Source of the DNA: Arthrobacter sp. Leaf137
GTDB taxonomy: Bacteria > Actinomycetota > Actinomycetes > Actinomycetales > Micrococcaceae
Reading direction: 5' to 3'
Length of the DNA stretch: 64,000 nt
NCBI RefSeq assembly: GCF_001423525.1
Contig: NZ_LMOI01000021.1
Coordinates: forward strand, 172 to 64,171
The notes under the pieces are model-generated. The model saw only the letters and a list, made by a program, of their open reading frames with translations. It was not told where the DNA came from and did not search any database. The translations under genes and the position numbers were made by a program. Shown piece by piece: positions 42,430 to 51,873 of the stretch. Position 1 is the first letter of the stretch; each line of letters starts with the position of its first letter.

Positions 42430-43548
42430 CTAGGCGGGAAGGGCCGGCTGGCTGGCAAGGATGCTTTCCAGGGAGGTGAGGAAGGCTGTGGTTTCCGTCT
42501 CAGTGCCGGCAGTGACCCGCAGGTGCCCCGGGATGCCGACGTCGCGGATCAGCACACCCGCATCCAGCAGTTCCTGCCAGACCCGGTGCGGGTTCTCCAG
42601 TCCGCCGAAGAACACGTAGTTGGAGTCGGACGCCGCCGGCTTGAGGCCCATGCGGGTCAGTTCGGACACGATGCGGTCGCGCTGCCTTTTGATGTCCTCG
42701 ACGTCCGCCATGAGGGCTTCGCGGTGCTGCAGGGCCGCGAGGGCGGTTGCCTGGGTGATGGCCGACAGGTGGTACGGGAGCCGGACCAGGCGCAGCGCGT
42801 CGGTCACTTCCGGGGCGGCTGCCATGTATCCCAGCCGGGCGCCGGCCAGCGCGAACGCCTTGCTCATGGTGCGGGAAACGATCAGCCGCTCCCGCCCGGG
42901 CAGCAGCGTCAGGGCGCTGGGCGTGCCGTCGTGGGCAAACTCGTGGTAGGCCTCGTCCACGATCACGATGGCCTGGCTTTCGGCGCCGGCTTCGTAGACC
43001 GCTTCCACCACGTCGAGCCCGAGGCCGGTGCCGGTGGGGTTGTTCGGCGAGCACAGGAAGACGATGTTGGGCTTCAGTTCCCGGACCTGGCGGGCGGCCG
43101 ATTCGGCGCTGAGGCCGTACCCGTCCTCACGCTGGCCCTTAATGTATCCGGTGTCGGTGCCGCTGGCCAGCAGCGGGTACATGGAGTACGTGGGCGGGAA
43201 GCCCAGCGCCGTGCGGCCCGGACCGCCAAATGCCTGAAGGATCTGCTGGAGCACCTCGTTGGAGCCGTTAGCTGCCCACACGTTGGCCTCGTCCAGGCCG
43301 TGGCCCAGATACTCGGCAAGGGCCTTGCGGAGCTCGGTGAACTCCCGGTCCGGGTAGCGGTTAAGGCCGGCGGCAGCCTCCGCGACAGCCGCCGTGATGG
43401 CGGCAGTGACGTCGGCCGGGACACCATGGGTGTTCTCATTGACGTTGAGGAGGATGGGGACATCCAGCTGCGGGGCACCGTAGGGCGTGAGGCCCCGGAG
43501 GTTGCTGCGGAGGGGAAGCCGGTTCAGGCGTTCAAGCTGGTCATTCAC
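42430..43548 (-). CDS. hisC: Histidinol-phosphate aminotransferase
   Basis: 372 residues, class I PLP transaminase. The Schiff-base lysine lies in RTMSKAFALAGARLGY (about 226-241), and FLCSPNNPTGTG (about 166-177) carries the PLP contacts. First his gene on this strand. The hisD gene that often precedes it is absent; a LysM-protein gene lies upstream instead. Confidence 0.95.
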   Translation of the reverse strand: MNDQLERLNRLPLRSNLRGLTPYGAPQLDVPILLNVNENTHGVPADVTAAITAAVAEAAAGLNRYPDREFTELRKALAEYLGHGLDEANVWAANGSNEVLQQILQAFGGPGRTALGFPPTYSMYPLLASGTDTGYIKGQREDGYGLSAESAARQVRELKPNIVFLCSPNNPTGTGLGLDVVEAVYEAGAESQAIVIVDEAYHEFAHDGTPSALTLLPGRERLIVSRTMSKAFALAGARLGYMAAAPEVTDALRLVRLPYHLSAITQATALAALQHREALMADVEDIKRQRDRIVSELTRMGLKPAASDSNYVFFGGLENPHRVWQELLDAGVLIRDVGIPGHLRVTAGTETETTAFLTSLESILASQPALPA

Positions 43549-43684
43549 CTGAACAGTTTAGTGGGAGGTGCGGTCGCCCGAAAATGTGACGGTTTGCGCC
43601 GGTCCGGGCGGGGTGCGCGCTCCGGGCGACGCACCTGCTGTTTGCGGGCCTTCATTCATCCGGGAAATCTTGCCGGCACCTTTC

Positions 43685-44134
43685 CTAGCGCGTGGGAATG
43701 TACAGCTGCTGTCCCGGGAGAATCTTCCCGGCGGACAGGTTGTTGAGCTGCACAATATCTGCCACAACGTCCCTGGCGTCCCGCTCCGGCGCGAGGTCGG
43801 CTGCGATCCCCCACAGCGACTCACCCGGCTGCACGGTCACTGTGACGGTGGGGGTCACGGTGAGGTCCGCCGCGGAGTCGGATGCCTTGGCGGGGGAATT
43901 GAAGAATCCGGCCAGGGACAGCAGGAGCGCCGCCAGCAGCACCAGTGGAATCCCGATCAGGACCACCTTGCCCCGCCGCGTGAGGCGCAGGGGCGGCAGC
44001 GGCGCCTGGCCGCGGCGTCCGCCGGCCGGCGTCCGCTGGACCGGCACCCGGCCTTCCTGCGCCGCCTGCTGATCCCGGGCACCGTTGCCGTGAACATCGA
44101 AACCGTGTGACCTGAAAGCGGATGTAGCTGACAT
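43685..44134 (-). CDS. Membrane-anchored LysM protein, probable SOS cell-division regulator
   Basis: 149 residues: basic cytoplasmic N-terminus (1-55), one helix LIGIPLVLLAALLLSLAGFF (about 59-78), then an extracytoplasmic LysM domain (about 100-147, VQPGESLWGIAADLAPE). Position and layout match M. tuberculosis Rv2719c/ChiZ, C. glutamicum DivS and B. subtilis YneA, all divergent from lexA and induced by DNA damage to delay division. AGGAGG precedes the ATG. Confidence 0.8.
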   Translation of the reverse strand: MSATSAFRSHGFDVHGNGARDQQAAQEGRVPVQRTPAGGRRGQAPLPPLRLTRRGKVVLIGIPLVLLAALLLSLAGFFNSPAKASDSAADLTVTPTVTVTVQPGESLWGIAADLAPERDARDVVADIVQLNNLSAGKILPGQQLYIPTR

Positions 44135-44239
44135 GACCTTAGCCCTCCTGGACCGTGCTGCGTCTGTTGGTGTCGCCTGCTGGTGCCGCCCGATGGTGCT
44201 GCCTGACCGGCTCCGTGTTCGAACTGCTGCTCTCCTTGT

Positions 44240-44255
44240 TAGAACACATATTCGA
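44240..44255. promoter_or_regulatory. LexA box proximal to the LysM gene
   Basis: TAGAACACATATTCGA, two mismatches from TCGAAC-N4-GTTCGA when read as a palindrome. It lies about 105 nt before the LysM ATG, near candidate promoter hexamers for that gene. Confidence 0.6.
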
Positions 44256-44307
44256 ATACTGCTTGGTTCAGTTTTAGCACCTATGGACGAATAATGTCGA
44301 GACTCGC

Positions 44308-44323
44308 TAGAACAAATGTTTGA
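44308..44323. promoter_or_regulatory. LexA box overlapping the lexA promoter
   Basis: TAGAACAAATGTTTGA, two mismatches from the SOS consensus. It overlaps the TTGAAA -35 of lexA, which would give the classic autoregulation. Confidence 0.65.
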
Positions 44324-44348
44324 AAAAGCAATGTGGCTGACCTACGTT
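44320..44348 (+). promoter_or_regulatory. lexA promoter
   Basis: TTGAAA (44320-44325), 17-bp spacer, TACGTT (44343-44348). Predicted leader about 107 nt. Rest of the 327-bp divergent gap holds only the two LexA boxes. Confidence 0.55.
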
Positions 44349-44461
44349 TGAGGCAGGAACATCCACACCTGAAGTTGATCAGCAGGGTCTGACATTGACG
44401 GTGTGAACACTCAGTCCGGTGCAGTTGAAAGCCCGGTGGCTACCGAAAGGCAACGGCGAAC

Positions 44462-45208
44462 ATGGCAGCAGCAGCCACCGGGGGCAGGGCGACCTCGCAG
44501 CCGAAAAGGACAGCCAAGGGTTTGACGCCGCGGCAGAAGAAAATCCTCGAGACCATCCAGCGTTCGGTCAATGTCAACGGTTACCCGCCGTCCATGCGCG
44601 AAATTGGGGACACCGTAGGGCTGGCCAGCCTCTCCAGCGTCACCCACCAGCTCTCCCAGCTGGAAAAGCTGGGCTACCTCCGGCGTGATCCGAAGCGGCC
44701 CCGTGCCATGGAAGTCCTGATGCCGCTGACCCTCGACGGCGGTACAACCGGCAGGACGGCCAGGCAGGCAGCGGCACCAGAGGCGGCGGCCTCACCGGGG
44801 ATCGCGGCTGTCACGGAGTTGCCCACGGCGCTGGATACGGCCATGGTGCCCCTCGTCGGCCGCATTGCCGCCGGCGGCCCCATCCTTGCGGACCAGGTGG
44901 TGGAAGACGTTATGCCGCTCCCCCGCCAACTGGTGGGCCAGGGCGAACTCTTCATGCTCAGGGTGGCCGGTGATTCCATGGTGGACGCCGCCATCTGTGA
45001 CGGCGACTGGGTGGTGGTCCGGCGCCAGGCCGACGCCGCGAACGGCGATATTGTTGCAGCGCTCCTGGACGACGAAGCCACGGTCAAGACATTCCGCCAG
45101 CGGGACGGTCACACGTGGCTGCTGCCCCAGAACACGCAGTACGAACCGATCCTTGGCGACCATGCCACCATCATGGGCAAAGTGGTTTCGGTCCTCCGGT
45201 CGCTCTAG
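44462..45208 (+). CDS. lexA: SOS repressor LexA
   Basis: 248 residues. N-terminal winged helix (about 20-90) is followed by an S24 self-cleaving domain. Cleavage site A137-G138 (RIAAGG), catalytic S172 (GDSMVD) and K209 (ATVKTF) are present. The alanine-rich linker near 95-125 is longer than in E. coli. When RecA filaments form, LexA cleaves itself and releases recA, the LysM gene and probably the radical SAM gene in this window. Confidence 0.98.
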   Translation: MAAAATGGRATSQPKRTAKGLTPRQKKILETIQRSVNVNGYPPSMREIGDTVGLASLSSVTHQLSQLEKLGYLRRDPKRPRAMEVLMPLTLDGGTTGRTARQAAAPEAAASPGIAAVTELPTALDTAMVPLVGRIAAGGPILADQVVEDVMPLPRQLVGQGELFMLRVAGDSMVDAAICDGDWVVVRRQADAANGDIVAALLDDEATVKTFRQRDGHTWLLPQNTQYEPILGDHATIMGKVVSVLRSL

Positions 45209-45250
45209 CGGGACCGCACGTCAACAACAGGCCGCAGCAGTCCAGCCGAT

Positions 45251-45286
45251 AAGGAAGGCGCCGTTCCCCGGAACGGCGCCTTCCTT
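45251..45286. terminator. Bidirectional terminator between lexA and dinG
   Basis: AAGGAAGGCGCCGTTC, loop cccc, and its full complement give a 16-bp stem in the 96-bp convergent gap. Confidence 0.85.
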
Positions 45287-45304
45287 ATGTATTTCAGGTG
45301 CTGC

Positions 45305-47362
45305 CTAGGGCGTTTCCCCGGCCAGCCTCTCCAAGGCCGCGATCGCCGTCGTGCGGTCCGTCGTCGCCCAGAAGGGCGGCAGGGCGCCGCGCAGGAACCC
45401 GGCATAGCGTTCCGTGGCCAGGCGGGAATCGAGGACCGCCACCACGCCTTTGTCGCCGGTGGAGCGGATCAGCCTGCCGGCGCCCTGGGCCAGCCGGATG
45501 GCGGCATGCGTGGCCGAGACGGACATGAATCCGTTGCCGCCTGCCTGTGCCACGGCCCGGGAGCGGGCCGTCATGAGGGGGTCGTCCGGGCGGGGGAAGG
45601 GAATCCGGTCGATGACGACCAGCCGGCAGGAAACCCCTGGGACGTCAACGCCCTGCCAGAGCGACATGGTGCCGAACAGGCACGTGTCCGGTTCGTCGGC
45701 GAACTGTTTGACGAGGGCCGTCATGGTGGAGTCGCCCTGGCACAGGACCGTCATGCCCAGCTTGGGCCGGAGCGCTTCGGCCGCCTCCTCGGCTGCCCGC
45801 CGCGAGGAGAACAGGCACAGCGCCCCGCCGTTCGAGGCGCTGATCAGTGCCTCCAGCTCTGCCAGCGATTCCGGTGACGCGCCACGGCCCGGCTTGGGCA
45901 GGTGCCCGGCCACGTACAGGATGCCCTGCTTGGGATAGTCGAACGGCGAGCCGACGTCGATCCCGGTCCACGCCGGCGCCCCTTCGCCCACCAGGCCCAA
46001 TCCCCCGGCGGCGGGCTCGAAGGCAGAACCGATGGCCAGGGTTGCGGACGTCAGGACCACTGTGTGCCCGGCGAAGAGCCCCTCACGCAGCCTCCCGGCC
46101 ACAGACAACGGCGCGATATTGACCAGCGCAGGAGCGTTGTCGTCAGGTTGGGAATAGCCCTGGCCGGGATCGAAGGTTCCGGCGCGCGAGATCCACACGA
46201 CCTCGCGGTTTTCCCTTGCCGCCAAAAGCCGTTCGGACAGTTCAAGGATGAGCATCAGCCGTGAACGCGCAAGCTGCCTGCCGCCGTCGGCCGTGTTGCT
46301 GCTGTCTCCCTTGGAGTCGGACAGCGCCGCTCTGCAGGCCTCGCGCAGCTGGTCCACGCAGTCGAGCTGTTCGTCGTTCAGTCCGCTGGGGAGCAGCCCA
46401 CTTGGGACGCCGGCAAGGGCCAGCTCCAGGTTCGCCGCGGCGGCGTTGAGCGCGTCCACGGTGATCGCTGTGTGTTTGCGGGCACCCGAGGCAGCGGCGT
46501 GGACCATGGCGACGGAGAGCTGGCCGGACACTGCACCGGTGACCCGGTCCTGCAGCTCGTGGGCCTCATCCACCACCACAACGTCGTACTCCGGCAGCAC
46601 CGCGAGTCCCTCGAACGCGCTGACCGCGAGCATGGCATGGTTGGTCACCACGACGTCGGCCTCGGCAGCGTCCTGGCGGGCCAGCTCGCTGAAGCACTCC
46701 TCGGCCAGGGGGCATTTCTGGGAGCCCAGGCACTCCATGGACGTCACGGACACCTGCTTCCAGGCACGGTCCGTCACGCCGGGCAGGAGCTCGTCCCGGT
46801 CTCCTGTGGACGTCTTTTCCGCCCATTCCCGGAGCCGGACCACTTCCTTTCCGAGCTGGGACTGCGGCCCGCCTGCGGCTGCGGCGAAGTGCGGCACGCT
46901 GGTGTCCTCACCGAGGGAGAAGAGCTGCCCCTCGGAGGGTTCCTCGGAGGGAAACCCGCCTTCCAGCTTGTGCCGGCACACGTAATTGGACCGGCCTTTG
47001 ACCAGCGCCACCTTGACTGGCCGGTCGAGGGCCGGGGTGATGGCTTTGAGGAGCCGGGGCAGGTCCCTGCCCACAATCTGTGTCTGCAGGGCAAGGGTGG
47101 CCGTGGACACCAGCGCCGGCTTGTTGCTTTCAAGTGCGTGGGCGATCAGCGGGATCAGGTACGCCAGCGACTTTCCGGTACCGGTCCCGGCCTGCACCAG
47201 CAGGTGGTTGCCGGTCTCGATAGCCTGCGCCACCTGCCGCGCCATCTCATGCTGCCCGGAGCGGCTTTGGCCGCCCATGGCGGAAACGGCCCGGTCGAGC
47301 AGCTCGATGACGAGCTGCCCGCCGGCCGTTTCCTTGGATTCCGTTGCCACAACCTCAGGCAT
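45305..47362 (-). CDS. DinG/XPD-type ATP-dependent DNA helicase
   Basis: 685 residues. Walker A AGTGTGKSLAY (about 44-54), iron-sulfur cysteines around YVCRHKLEG and CLGSQKCPLAEEC (about 110-225), DEAH box VVVDEAHELQD (about 261-271), C-terminal QGVDVPG motif. A 5'-3' superfamily 2 helicase acting on D-loops or R-loops; YoaA/DinG subgroups cannot be separated here. Start at 47362 overlaps hflX by 8 bp; a longer start at 47401 would overlap more. Confidence 0.9.
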   Translation of the reverse strand: MPEVVATESKETAGGQLVIELLDRAVSAMGGQSRSGQHEMARQVAQAIETGNHLLVQAGTGTGKSLAYLIPLIAHALESNKPALVSTATLALQTQIVGRDLPRLLKAITPALDRPVKVALVKGRSNYVCRHKLEGGFPSEEPSEGQLFSLGEDTSVPHFAAAAGGPQSQLGKEVVRLREWAEKTSTGDRDELLPGVTDRAWKQVSVTSMECLGSQKCPLAEECFSELARQDAAEADVVVTNHAMLAVSAFEGLAVLPEYDVVVVDEAHELQDRVTGAVSGQLSVAMVHAAASGARKHTAITVDALNAAAANLELALAGVPSGLLPSGLNDEQLDCVDQLREACRAALSDSKGDSSNTADGGRQLARSRLMLILELSERLLAARENREVVWISRAGTFDPGQGYSQPDDNAPALVNIAPLSVAGRLREGLFAGHTVVLTSATLAIGSAFEPAAGGLGLVGEGAPAWTGIDVGSPFDYPKQGILYVAGHLPKPGRGASPESLAELEALISASNGGALCLFSSRRAAEEAAEALRPKLGMTVLCQGDSTMTALVKQFADEPDTCLFGTMSLWQGVDVPGVSCRLVVIDRIPFPRPDDPLMTARSRAVAQAGGNGFMSVSATHAAIRLAQGAGRLIRSTGDKGVVAVLDSRLATERYAGFLRGALPPFWATTDRTTAIAALERLAGETP

Positions 47363-48926
47363 TGACGGCAAAGGATTCCAGTTCGGCGGCCAGGCCCTCA
47401 CGGACCTTCACCACCGCCCGGGTTCCGGCCTCGACATGGTCCATGCTGATGATCTCCGCGTCCGAGTCGTGCAGCTTGCTGATCAGGTCGCCGCGGTTGT
47501 ACGGGATGAGGAGCTCCAGTTTGACCCCGGGGCGCGGAATCGAGTCGCTGATGGTCTTCAGCAGTTCCGCGATGCCTTCGCCGGTGCGCGCCGAAACCAC
47601 CACATGGCGCGGTTCGCGCTGCTTCAGCCGTTCCACCACGAAGGGATCTGCGGCGTCGGCTTTGTTCAGGACGATGATCTCCGGGATCTTGCGGGCGTCA
47701 ACCTCGCCGAAGACCTTCCGCACAGCGGCGATCTGGCCTTCAGGATCCGGGTGGGACACATCCACCACATGCAGGATGAGGTCCGAGTCGGCCACTTCCT
47801 CCAGCGTGGAGCGGAAGGCCTCCACCAGCTGGGTGGGGAGGGACCGGACGAAGCCCACGGTGTCGGCCAGGGTGTAGCCCAGGCCGTCGGAGGTCTCGGC
47901 CTTGCGGATGGTGGGGTCCAGCGTGGCGAACAGGGCGTTCTCCACCAGCACCCCGGCATCGGTCAACCGGTTGAGCAGGGACGACTTTCCGGCGTTCGTG
48001 TAGCCTGCAATCGCTACGGACGGCACTTCATTACGACGGCGGTTGGCGCGCTTCGTTTCCCGGGCAGGCTTCATCGCGGCGATTTCGCGCCGCAGCTTGG
48101 CCATCCGGGTGCGGATCCGGCGGCGGTCCAGTTCGATTTTCGTCTCACCGGGACCACGCGAGCCCATGCCGGCGGCGGCACCGCCCACCTGGCCGCCTGC
48201 CTGGCGGGACATAGAGTCGCCCCAGCCACGCAGGCGCGGAAGCAGGTACTCGAGCTGCGCCAGCTCAACCTGGGCCTTGCCTTCGCGGCTCTTCGCATGC
48301 TGCGCGAAGATGTCCAGGATGAGCCCGGTGCGGTCGATGACCTTGACCTTGACGATGTCTTCCAGCCCACGTCGCTGGGAAGGGGCCAGCTCAGCGTCGA
48401 CCACCACGGTGTCCGCTCCCGTGGACATGACAATGTCTTTGAGCTCCAGGGCCTTGCCCGAGCCCAGGAACGTGCCGGGGTCCGGCTTGGCACGGCGCTG
48501 CACAAGGCCGTCCAGCACTTCGGAGCCGGCGGTCTCGGCCAGGGCTGCGAGTTCCCGCAGGGAGTTCTCGGCGTCGGCCAGGGTGCCTTCGGACCAAAGT
48601 CCGGCAAGGACTACGCGCTCGAGCCGCAGCTGGCGGTATTCGACTTCGGTGACGTCTTCGAGCTCGGTGGAAAGCCCTGCCGTGCGGCGCAGGGCGCGCC
48701 GCTCTTCGAGGTCTTGCTGGTCGCCGTCGTATTCAGAGTGCTCATCGTCCAGGTGGGAGATGGCCTGGGCCTTGCCGAGGACCGCCTTCGCGTCGCCGGC
48801 ACCGCCGGACGTCCTGGAGTTGGCCGGTACGTCCTTGGCGAGGATCCGGTCGATGACAGCTTGGATTTCCGCAGGGCTCATATCCTGGGCTGCTGGATCG
48901 GATCCGGTGTTGGGCTGGCTGGTCAT
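47355..48926 (-). CDS. hflX: GTPase HflX
   Basis: 523 residues. HflX N-terminal domain with GTFLGSGKALEL (about 142-153), then G1 GYTNAGKSSLL (about 304-314), G3 DTVGF and G4 NKAD. It splits stalled or heat-damaged ribosomes. Two starts have binding sites: 48926 (AAAGGAG, short spacing) and 49016 (AGGAG, good spacing, 30 residues longer). I prefer 48926 because the extra codons have only about 50 percent G/C third positions, unlike genuine genes here. Confidence 0.93.
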   Translation of the reverse strand: MTSQPNTGSDPAAQDMSPAEIQAVIDRILAKDVPANSRTSGGAGDAKAVLGKAQAISHLDDEHSEYDGDQQDLEERRALRRTAGLSTELEDVTEVEYRQLRLERVVLAGLWSEGTLADAENSLRELAALAETAGSEVLDGLVQRRAKPDPGTFLGSGKALELKDIVMSTGADTVVVDAELAPSQRRGLEDIVKVKVIDRTGLILDIFAQHAKSREGKAQVELAQLEYLLPRLRGWGDSMSRQAGGQVGGAAAGMGSRGPGETKIELDRRRIRTRMAKLRREIAAMKPARETKRANRRRNEVPSVAIAGYTNAGKSSLLNRLTDAGVLVENALFATLDPTIRKAETSDGLGYTLADTVGFVRSLPTQLVEAFRSTLEEVADSDLILHVVDVSHPDPEGQIAAVRKVFGEVDARKIPEIIVLNKADAADPFVVERLKQREPRHVVVSARTGEGIAELLKTISDSIPRPGVKLELLIPYNRGDLISKLHDSDAEIISMDHVEAGTRAVVKVREGLAAELESFAVNA

Positions 48927-49377
48927 GGTCTCCTTTGAAGTTTCGGCATTTCCAGAATAGTGCCGTTCGGTGGAATGTGGTGAAGTATTCGCGCTGGGCT
49001 GAGGGGCTGCGGTCATGCAGTGTCTCCTGTACTGGCCGCCGGGCAACGATGCCGCGGCAATGTGGGCGCCGCGAAGGAAAGGCGGCGGAGGGGGTTGGGA
49101 CCGGCATCACGGCAGGAAGCACAGACGAATCAAGCTTCGAGTGTTGTCCGGCGTCCGGAGCAAACGGTGGAGTTTGGTCCGGTGCACAAGCGGAAGGCGC
49201 AAAGCCTGCGTCGCTGTGGGCAGAATTGCTGGCGGGAGTGGACACCGCGGACAAGGGAGTGGGACGGGCAAACGCCCGTGCCGGCTACTCGAAGATCAAG
49301 AACATGCCCTCAAGACTAACAGAGGCGCCGTGGCGCGGTTTCCCATTACGCTGCGAGGGGAACTACTCTGGCCAGTT
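48927..49377. other. Intergenic region, no supported gene
   Basis: 451 bp between divergent hflX and the methyltransferase gene. Open frames exist on both strands, but none has a good start with matching codon use. Beyond the hflX binding sites and a possible -10 (TACTCT at 49364-49369) near the right end I see no feature. Confidence 0.5.
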
Positions 49378-50001
49378 ATGGAGTCCGCACACTATTTCAG
49401 CGCATCGCCCGCCGGCCCCTTCACCCGGAAACCGCTGACGGTGGAACTCGCCGGAGAAACGCGGACGCTGCAGACCTCGAACGGCATCTTCAGCCCGGAC
49501 GGAATCGATAAGGGAACCGCCGTTCTGCTGGCCGAGGTTCCCGCACCCGCAGCTACCGGCAACCTCCTGGATATCGGCTGCGGCTGGGGACCCATCGCCC
49601 TGACCATGGCGCTGAAGGCACCTCATGCGCAGGTCTACGCCGTGGACGTGAACGAGCGCTGCATTGCCCTGACCAACGGGAACGCCGCAGCGCTGGGCCT
49701 GTCTAATGTTGCAGCCAGCACGCCGGCGGCCGTGGATCCCGAGGTGCGGTTCGACACCATCTGGTCGAACCCGCCCATCCGGATCGGCAAGGATGAGCTG
49801 CACTCCCTGCTGAAGCTGTGGCTGCCCCGGCTGGCCCCGGGAGGGACTGCCTACCTGGTGGTCCAGAAGAACCTGGGCTCGGACTCGCTTCAGCGCTGGC
49901 TGATGGCAGAACTCGGCGGGTCCTTCACGGTGACGCGGGAGTCGACATCAAAATCGTTCCGCGTATTGAAAGTCAGGAAAGCGTCCCCGACGCCACAATG
50001 A
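49378..50001 (+). CDS. RsmC-like class I SAM-dependent methyltransferase
   Basis: 207 residues. SAM motif I LLDIGCGWGPIAL (about 64-76) and catalytic NPPIRIG (about 125-131), the NPPY/F-type motif of RsmC/RlmG small-domain guanine-N2 methyltransferases. It is half the size of E. coli RsmC, with only the catalytic half. The 3' end overlaps dapF, encoded on the other strand, by 29 bp. Confidence 0.88.
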   Translation: MESAHYFSASPAGPFTRKPLTVELAGETRTLQTSNGIFSPDGIDKGTAVLLAEVPAPAATGNLLDIGCGWGPIALTMALKAPHAQVYAVDVNERCIALTNGNAAALGLSNVAASTPAAVDPEVRFDTIWSNPPIRIGKDELHSLLKLWLPRLAPGGTAYLVVQKNLGSDSLQRWLMAELGGSFTVTRESTSKSFRVLKVRKASPTPQ

Positions 50002-50917
50002 CGGCAGGGCCGCTGAGCTCCACATGTTCGTGGCCGCCGGCGCCTGCAAAGAACTTAACGCCGACGACTCCGCCTGGAACGTTCACGCGCCAGGCGTCCG
50101 GGGCTCCAGCCCCGGCCCAGTGGCGGATTGCGACGGCGGCGGCACAGGCTCCCGTGCCGCAGGACTGCGTCTCCCCCACGCCGCGTTCGTGGACCCGCAT
50201 GGTGACGGATCCGATGCCATCGAGGACCAGCGGCTCGGACGGAACTACGAATTCGACGTTGGTTCCGTTGGCCGGGACCGGTTCCACGGCCGGGGCGGTG
50301 TAGAGGCGGGTTGCTTCAAGCTCCGCGAGTTCGGCGAGGGCAACCACGGTATGCGGGTTGCCCATGCTGACTGACAGGGCCGGGCGCGGGACCTCCAGGC
50401 CTTCGGCGGTCACCAGTGAGTCCATGGCTTTCGCTGTGGCCTCACCGGGAAAAATGAACTCCCACGGTCCCATGTCCACGGCATAGCCGTCGGCGGTGCG
50501 CACCACAGTCTTCAGGCCGCCGCGGGTGCCAATTGCAAGGGCGCCGCCCACCGGAAGATCGATCAGCCCTTCAGCACGGAGGAAGTGGACAAAGACACGG
50601 ACGCCGTTGCCGCACATTTCGGACAGCGAGCCGTCGCCGTTCCGGTAGTCCATGAACCACTCGGCCTCGGGGTTGGCGGCGAGGATCTCGCGGCCCTCCG
50701 GAAGGAACCGTGACGGCACGGCCCGGATCAGGCCATCTCCGCCGATGCCAAGGTGCCGGTTGCACAGGGCAGCCACGTGGCCGGCCTCAATGGTGTGTGC
50801 ACCCTCCGGATCGGCCACCAGGACGAAGTCGTTACCGGTTCCGTGCCCCTTGGAGAAGCGCAGCCCGGCCAGCGTTTGAAAGGCGGTTCCGGTGGTCTCT
50901 GTCAGGGTTGCGTCCAT
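49973..50917 (-). CDS. dapF: Diaminopimelate epimerase
   Basis: 314 residues. Converts LL- to meso-diaminopimelate for lysine and cell-wall synthesis. Both catalytic cysteines are in place: EMCGNGVR (about 99-106) and SCGTGACA (about 250-257). Fits an organism that makes its own lysine, the predicted monomer of the synthetase at 18-22 kb. Together with dapA it gives two of the DAP-pathway genes in this window. Confidence 0.97.
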   Translation of the reverse strand: MDATLTETTGTAFQTLAGLRFSKGHGTGNDFVLVADPEGAHTIEAGHVAALCNRHLGIGGDGLIRAVPSRFLPEGREILAANPEAEWFMDYRNGDGSLSEMCGNGVRVFVHFLRAEGLIDLPVGGALAIGTRGGLKTVVRTADGYAVDMGPWEFIFPGEATAKAMDSLVTAEGLEVPRPALSVSMGNPHTVVALAELAELEATRLYTAPAVEPVPANGTNVEFVVPSEPLVLDGIGSVTMRVHERGVGETQSCGTGACAAAVAIRHWAGAGAPDAWRVNVPGGVVGVKFFAGAGGHEHVELSGPAVIVASGTLS

Positions 50918-50970
50918 GCCGTCAAGCCTACCGGCAGGCCCAATGGCACCGGAAACCGGACGCGTTCAGG

Positions 50971-51870
50971 CTACCGGCGGCAAAGGCCTGCGGCCTTGGC
51001 CAGCAAATCCGGGTCCTGCCAGTCGATCCACGTAATCCGGGGGTCGGCGCGGAACCAGGTCAGCTGGCGGCGGGCGAACTGCCTGGTGGCGATGATGGTG
51101 CTTTCAACAGCCTCAGCTTCGGTGGCGGAGCCGTCGAGGACCTGCAGGAACTGCAAGTAGCCCAAGGCACGGCACGCGGTCTTTCCGGTGCGCAGGCCCA
51201 GTCCATCAAGCCGGCGGACTTCAGCCAGCAATCCGGTGTCCACCATGGCATGCACCCGGGCGGTCAACCGTTCATGCAGTGCCGCGCGGTCAACGGACAA
51301 GCCAATCTGGACGGCAGGCTGGAAGTACTCCCGCCGGGGCATGAAGGAACTGAAGGGCCGGCCGGTGAGCTGATGGACTTCCAGGGCGCGGATGATGCGC
51401 CGGTCATCGTTCAGCCGTTCGGCCGAGGCCGGGTCCACGTCCTGGAGGCGGGCCTGCAGGTGCGCCGTACCGTGCGCGGCCAGCTCAGCTTCGAGGGAGC
51501 GGCGCAGATCCGGGTCCGTCCCGGGAAATTCGAGGACGTCGAGGGCGGCGCGGACGTAAAGGCCGGAGCCGCCCACCAGGATGGCCCGCTTCCCCCGGGC
51601 ATGGATGTCCCCGATCAGCTGCCGCGCCTGCCGCTGGAAGTCCGAGACGCTGGCTTCCTGGGTGACATCCAGGATGTCCAGGAGGTGGTGCGGTATGCCC
51701 CGGCGCTCGGCCGGGGTGATCTTGGCGGTTCCGATGTCCATGCCGCGGTAGAACTGCATGGCATCGGCGTTAATGATTTCGCCGTCCAGTTCAAGGGCCA
51801 GGCTGACGGCAAGATCGGATTTCCCGGACCCGGTGGGACCGACGACGGCGATGACGGGCGGGGTGCCCAC
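50971..51870 (-). CDS. miaA: tRNA dimethylallyltransferase
   Basis: 299 residues. P-loop [13 protein letters not shown] (about 11-23), [15 protein letters not shown] (about 36-50). Adds the isopentenyl group to A37 of UNN-reading tRNAs, the substrate of MiaB encoded 3 bp upstream. Confidence 0.96.
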   Translation of the reverse strand: MGTPPVIAVVGPTGSGKSDLAVSLALELDGEIINADAMQFYRGMDIGTAKITPAERRGIPHHLLDILDVTQEASVSDFQRQARQLIGDIHARGKRAILVGGSGLYVRAALDVLEFPGTDPDLRRSLEAELAAHGTAHLQARLQDVDPASAERLNDDRRIIRALEVHQLTGRPFSSFMPRREYFQPAVQIGLSVDRAALHERLTARVHAMVDTGLLAEVRRLDGLGLRTGKTACRALGYLQFLQVLDGSATEAEAVESTIIATRQFARRQLTWFRADPRITWIDWQDPDLLAKAAGLCRR

Positions 51871-51873
51871 GGA

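Noticed and set aside
48927..49016. Thirty-codon N-terminal extension of HflX
   Set aside because: A good AGGAG exists, but third-position GC falls to about 50 percent and the residues are not HflX-like; kept as an alternative only.
48742..49254. 170-codon minus-strand frame overlapping the 5' part of hflX
   Set aside because: Runs in another frame through conserved hflX coding sequence; codon bias does not match.
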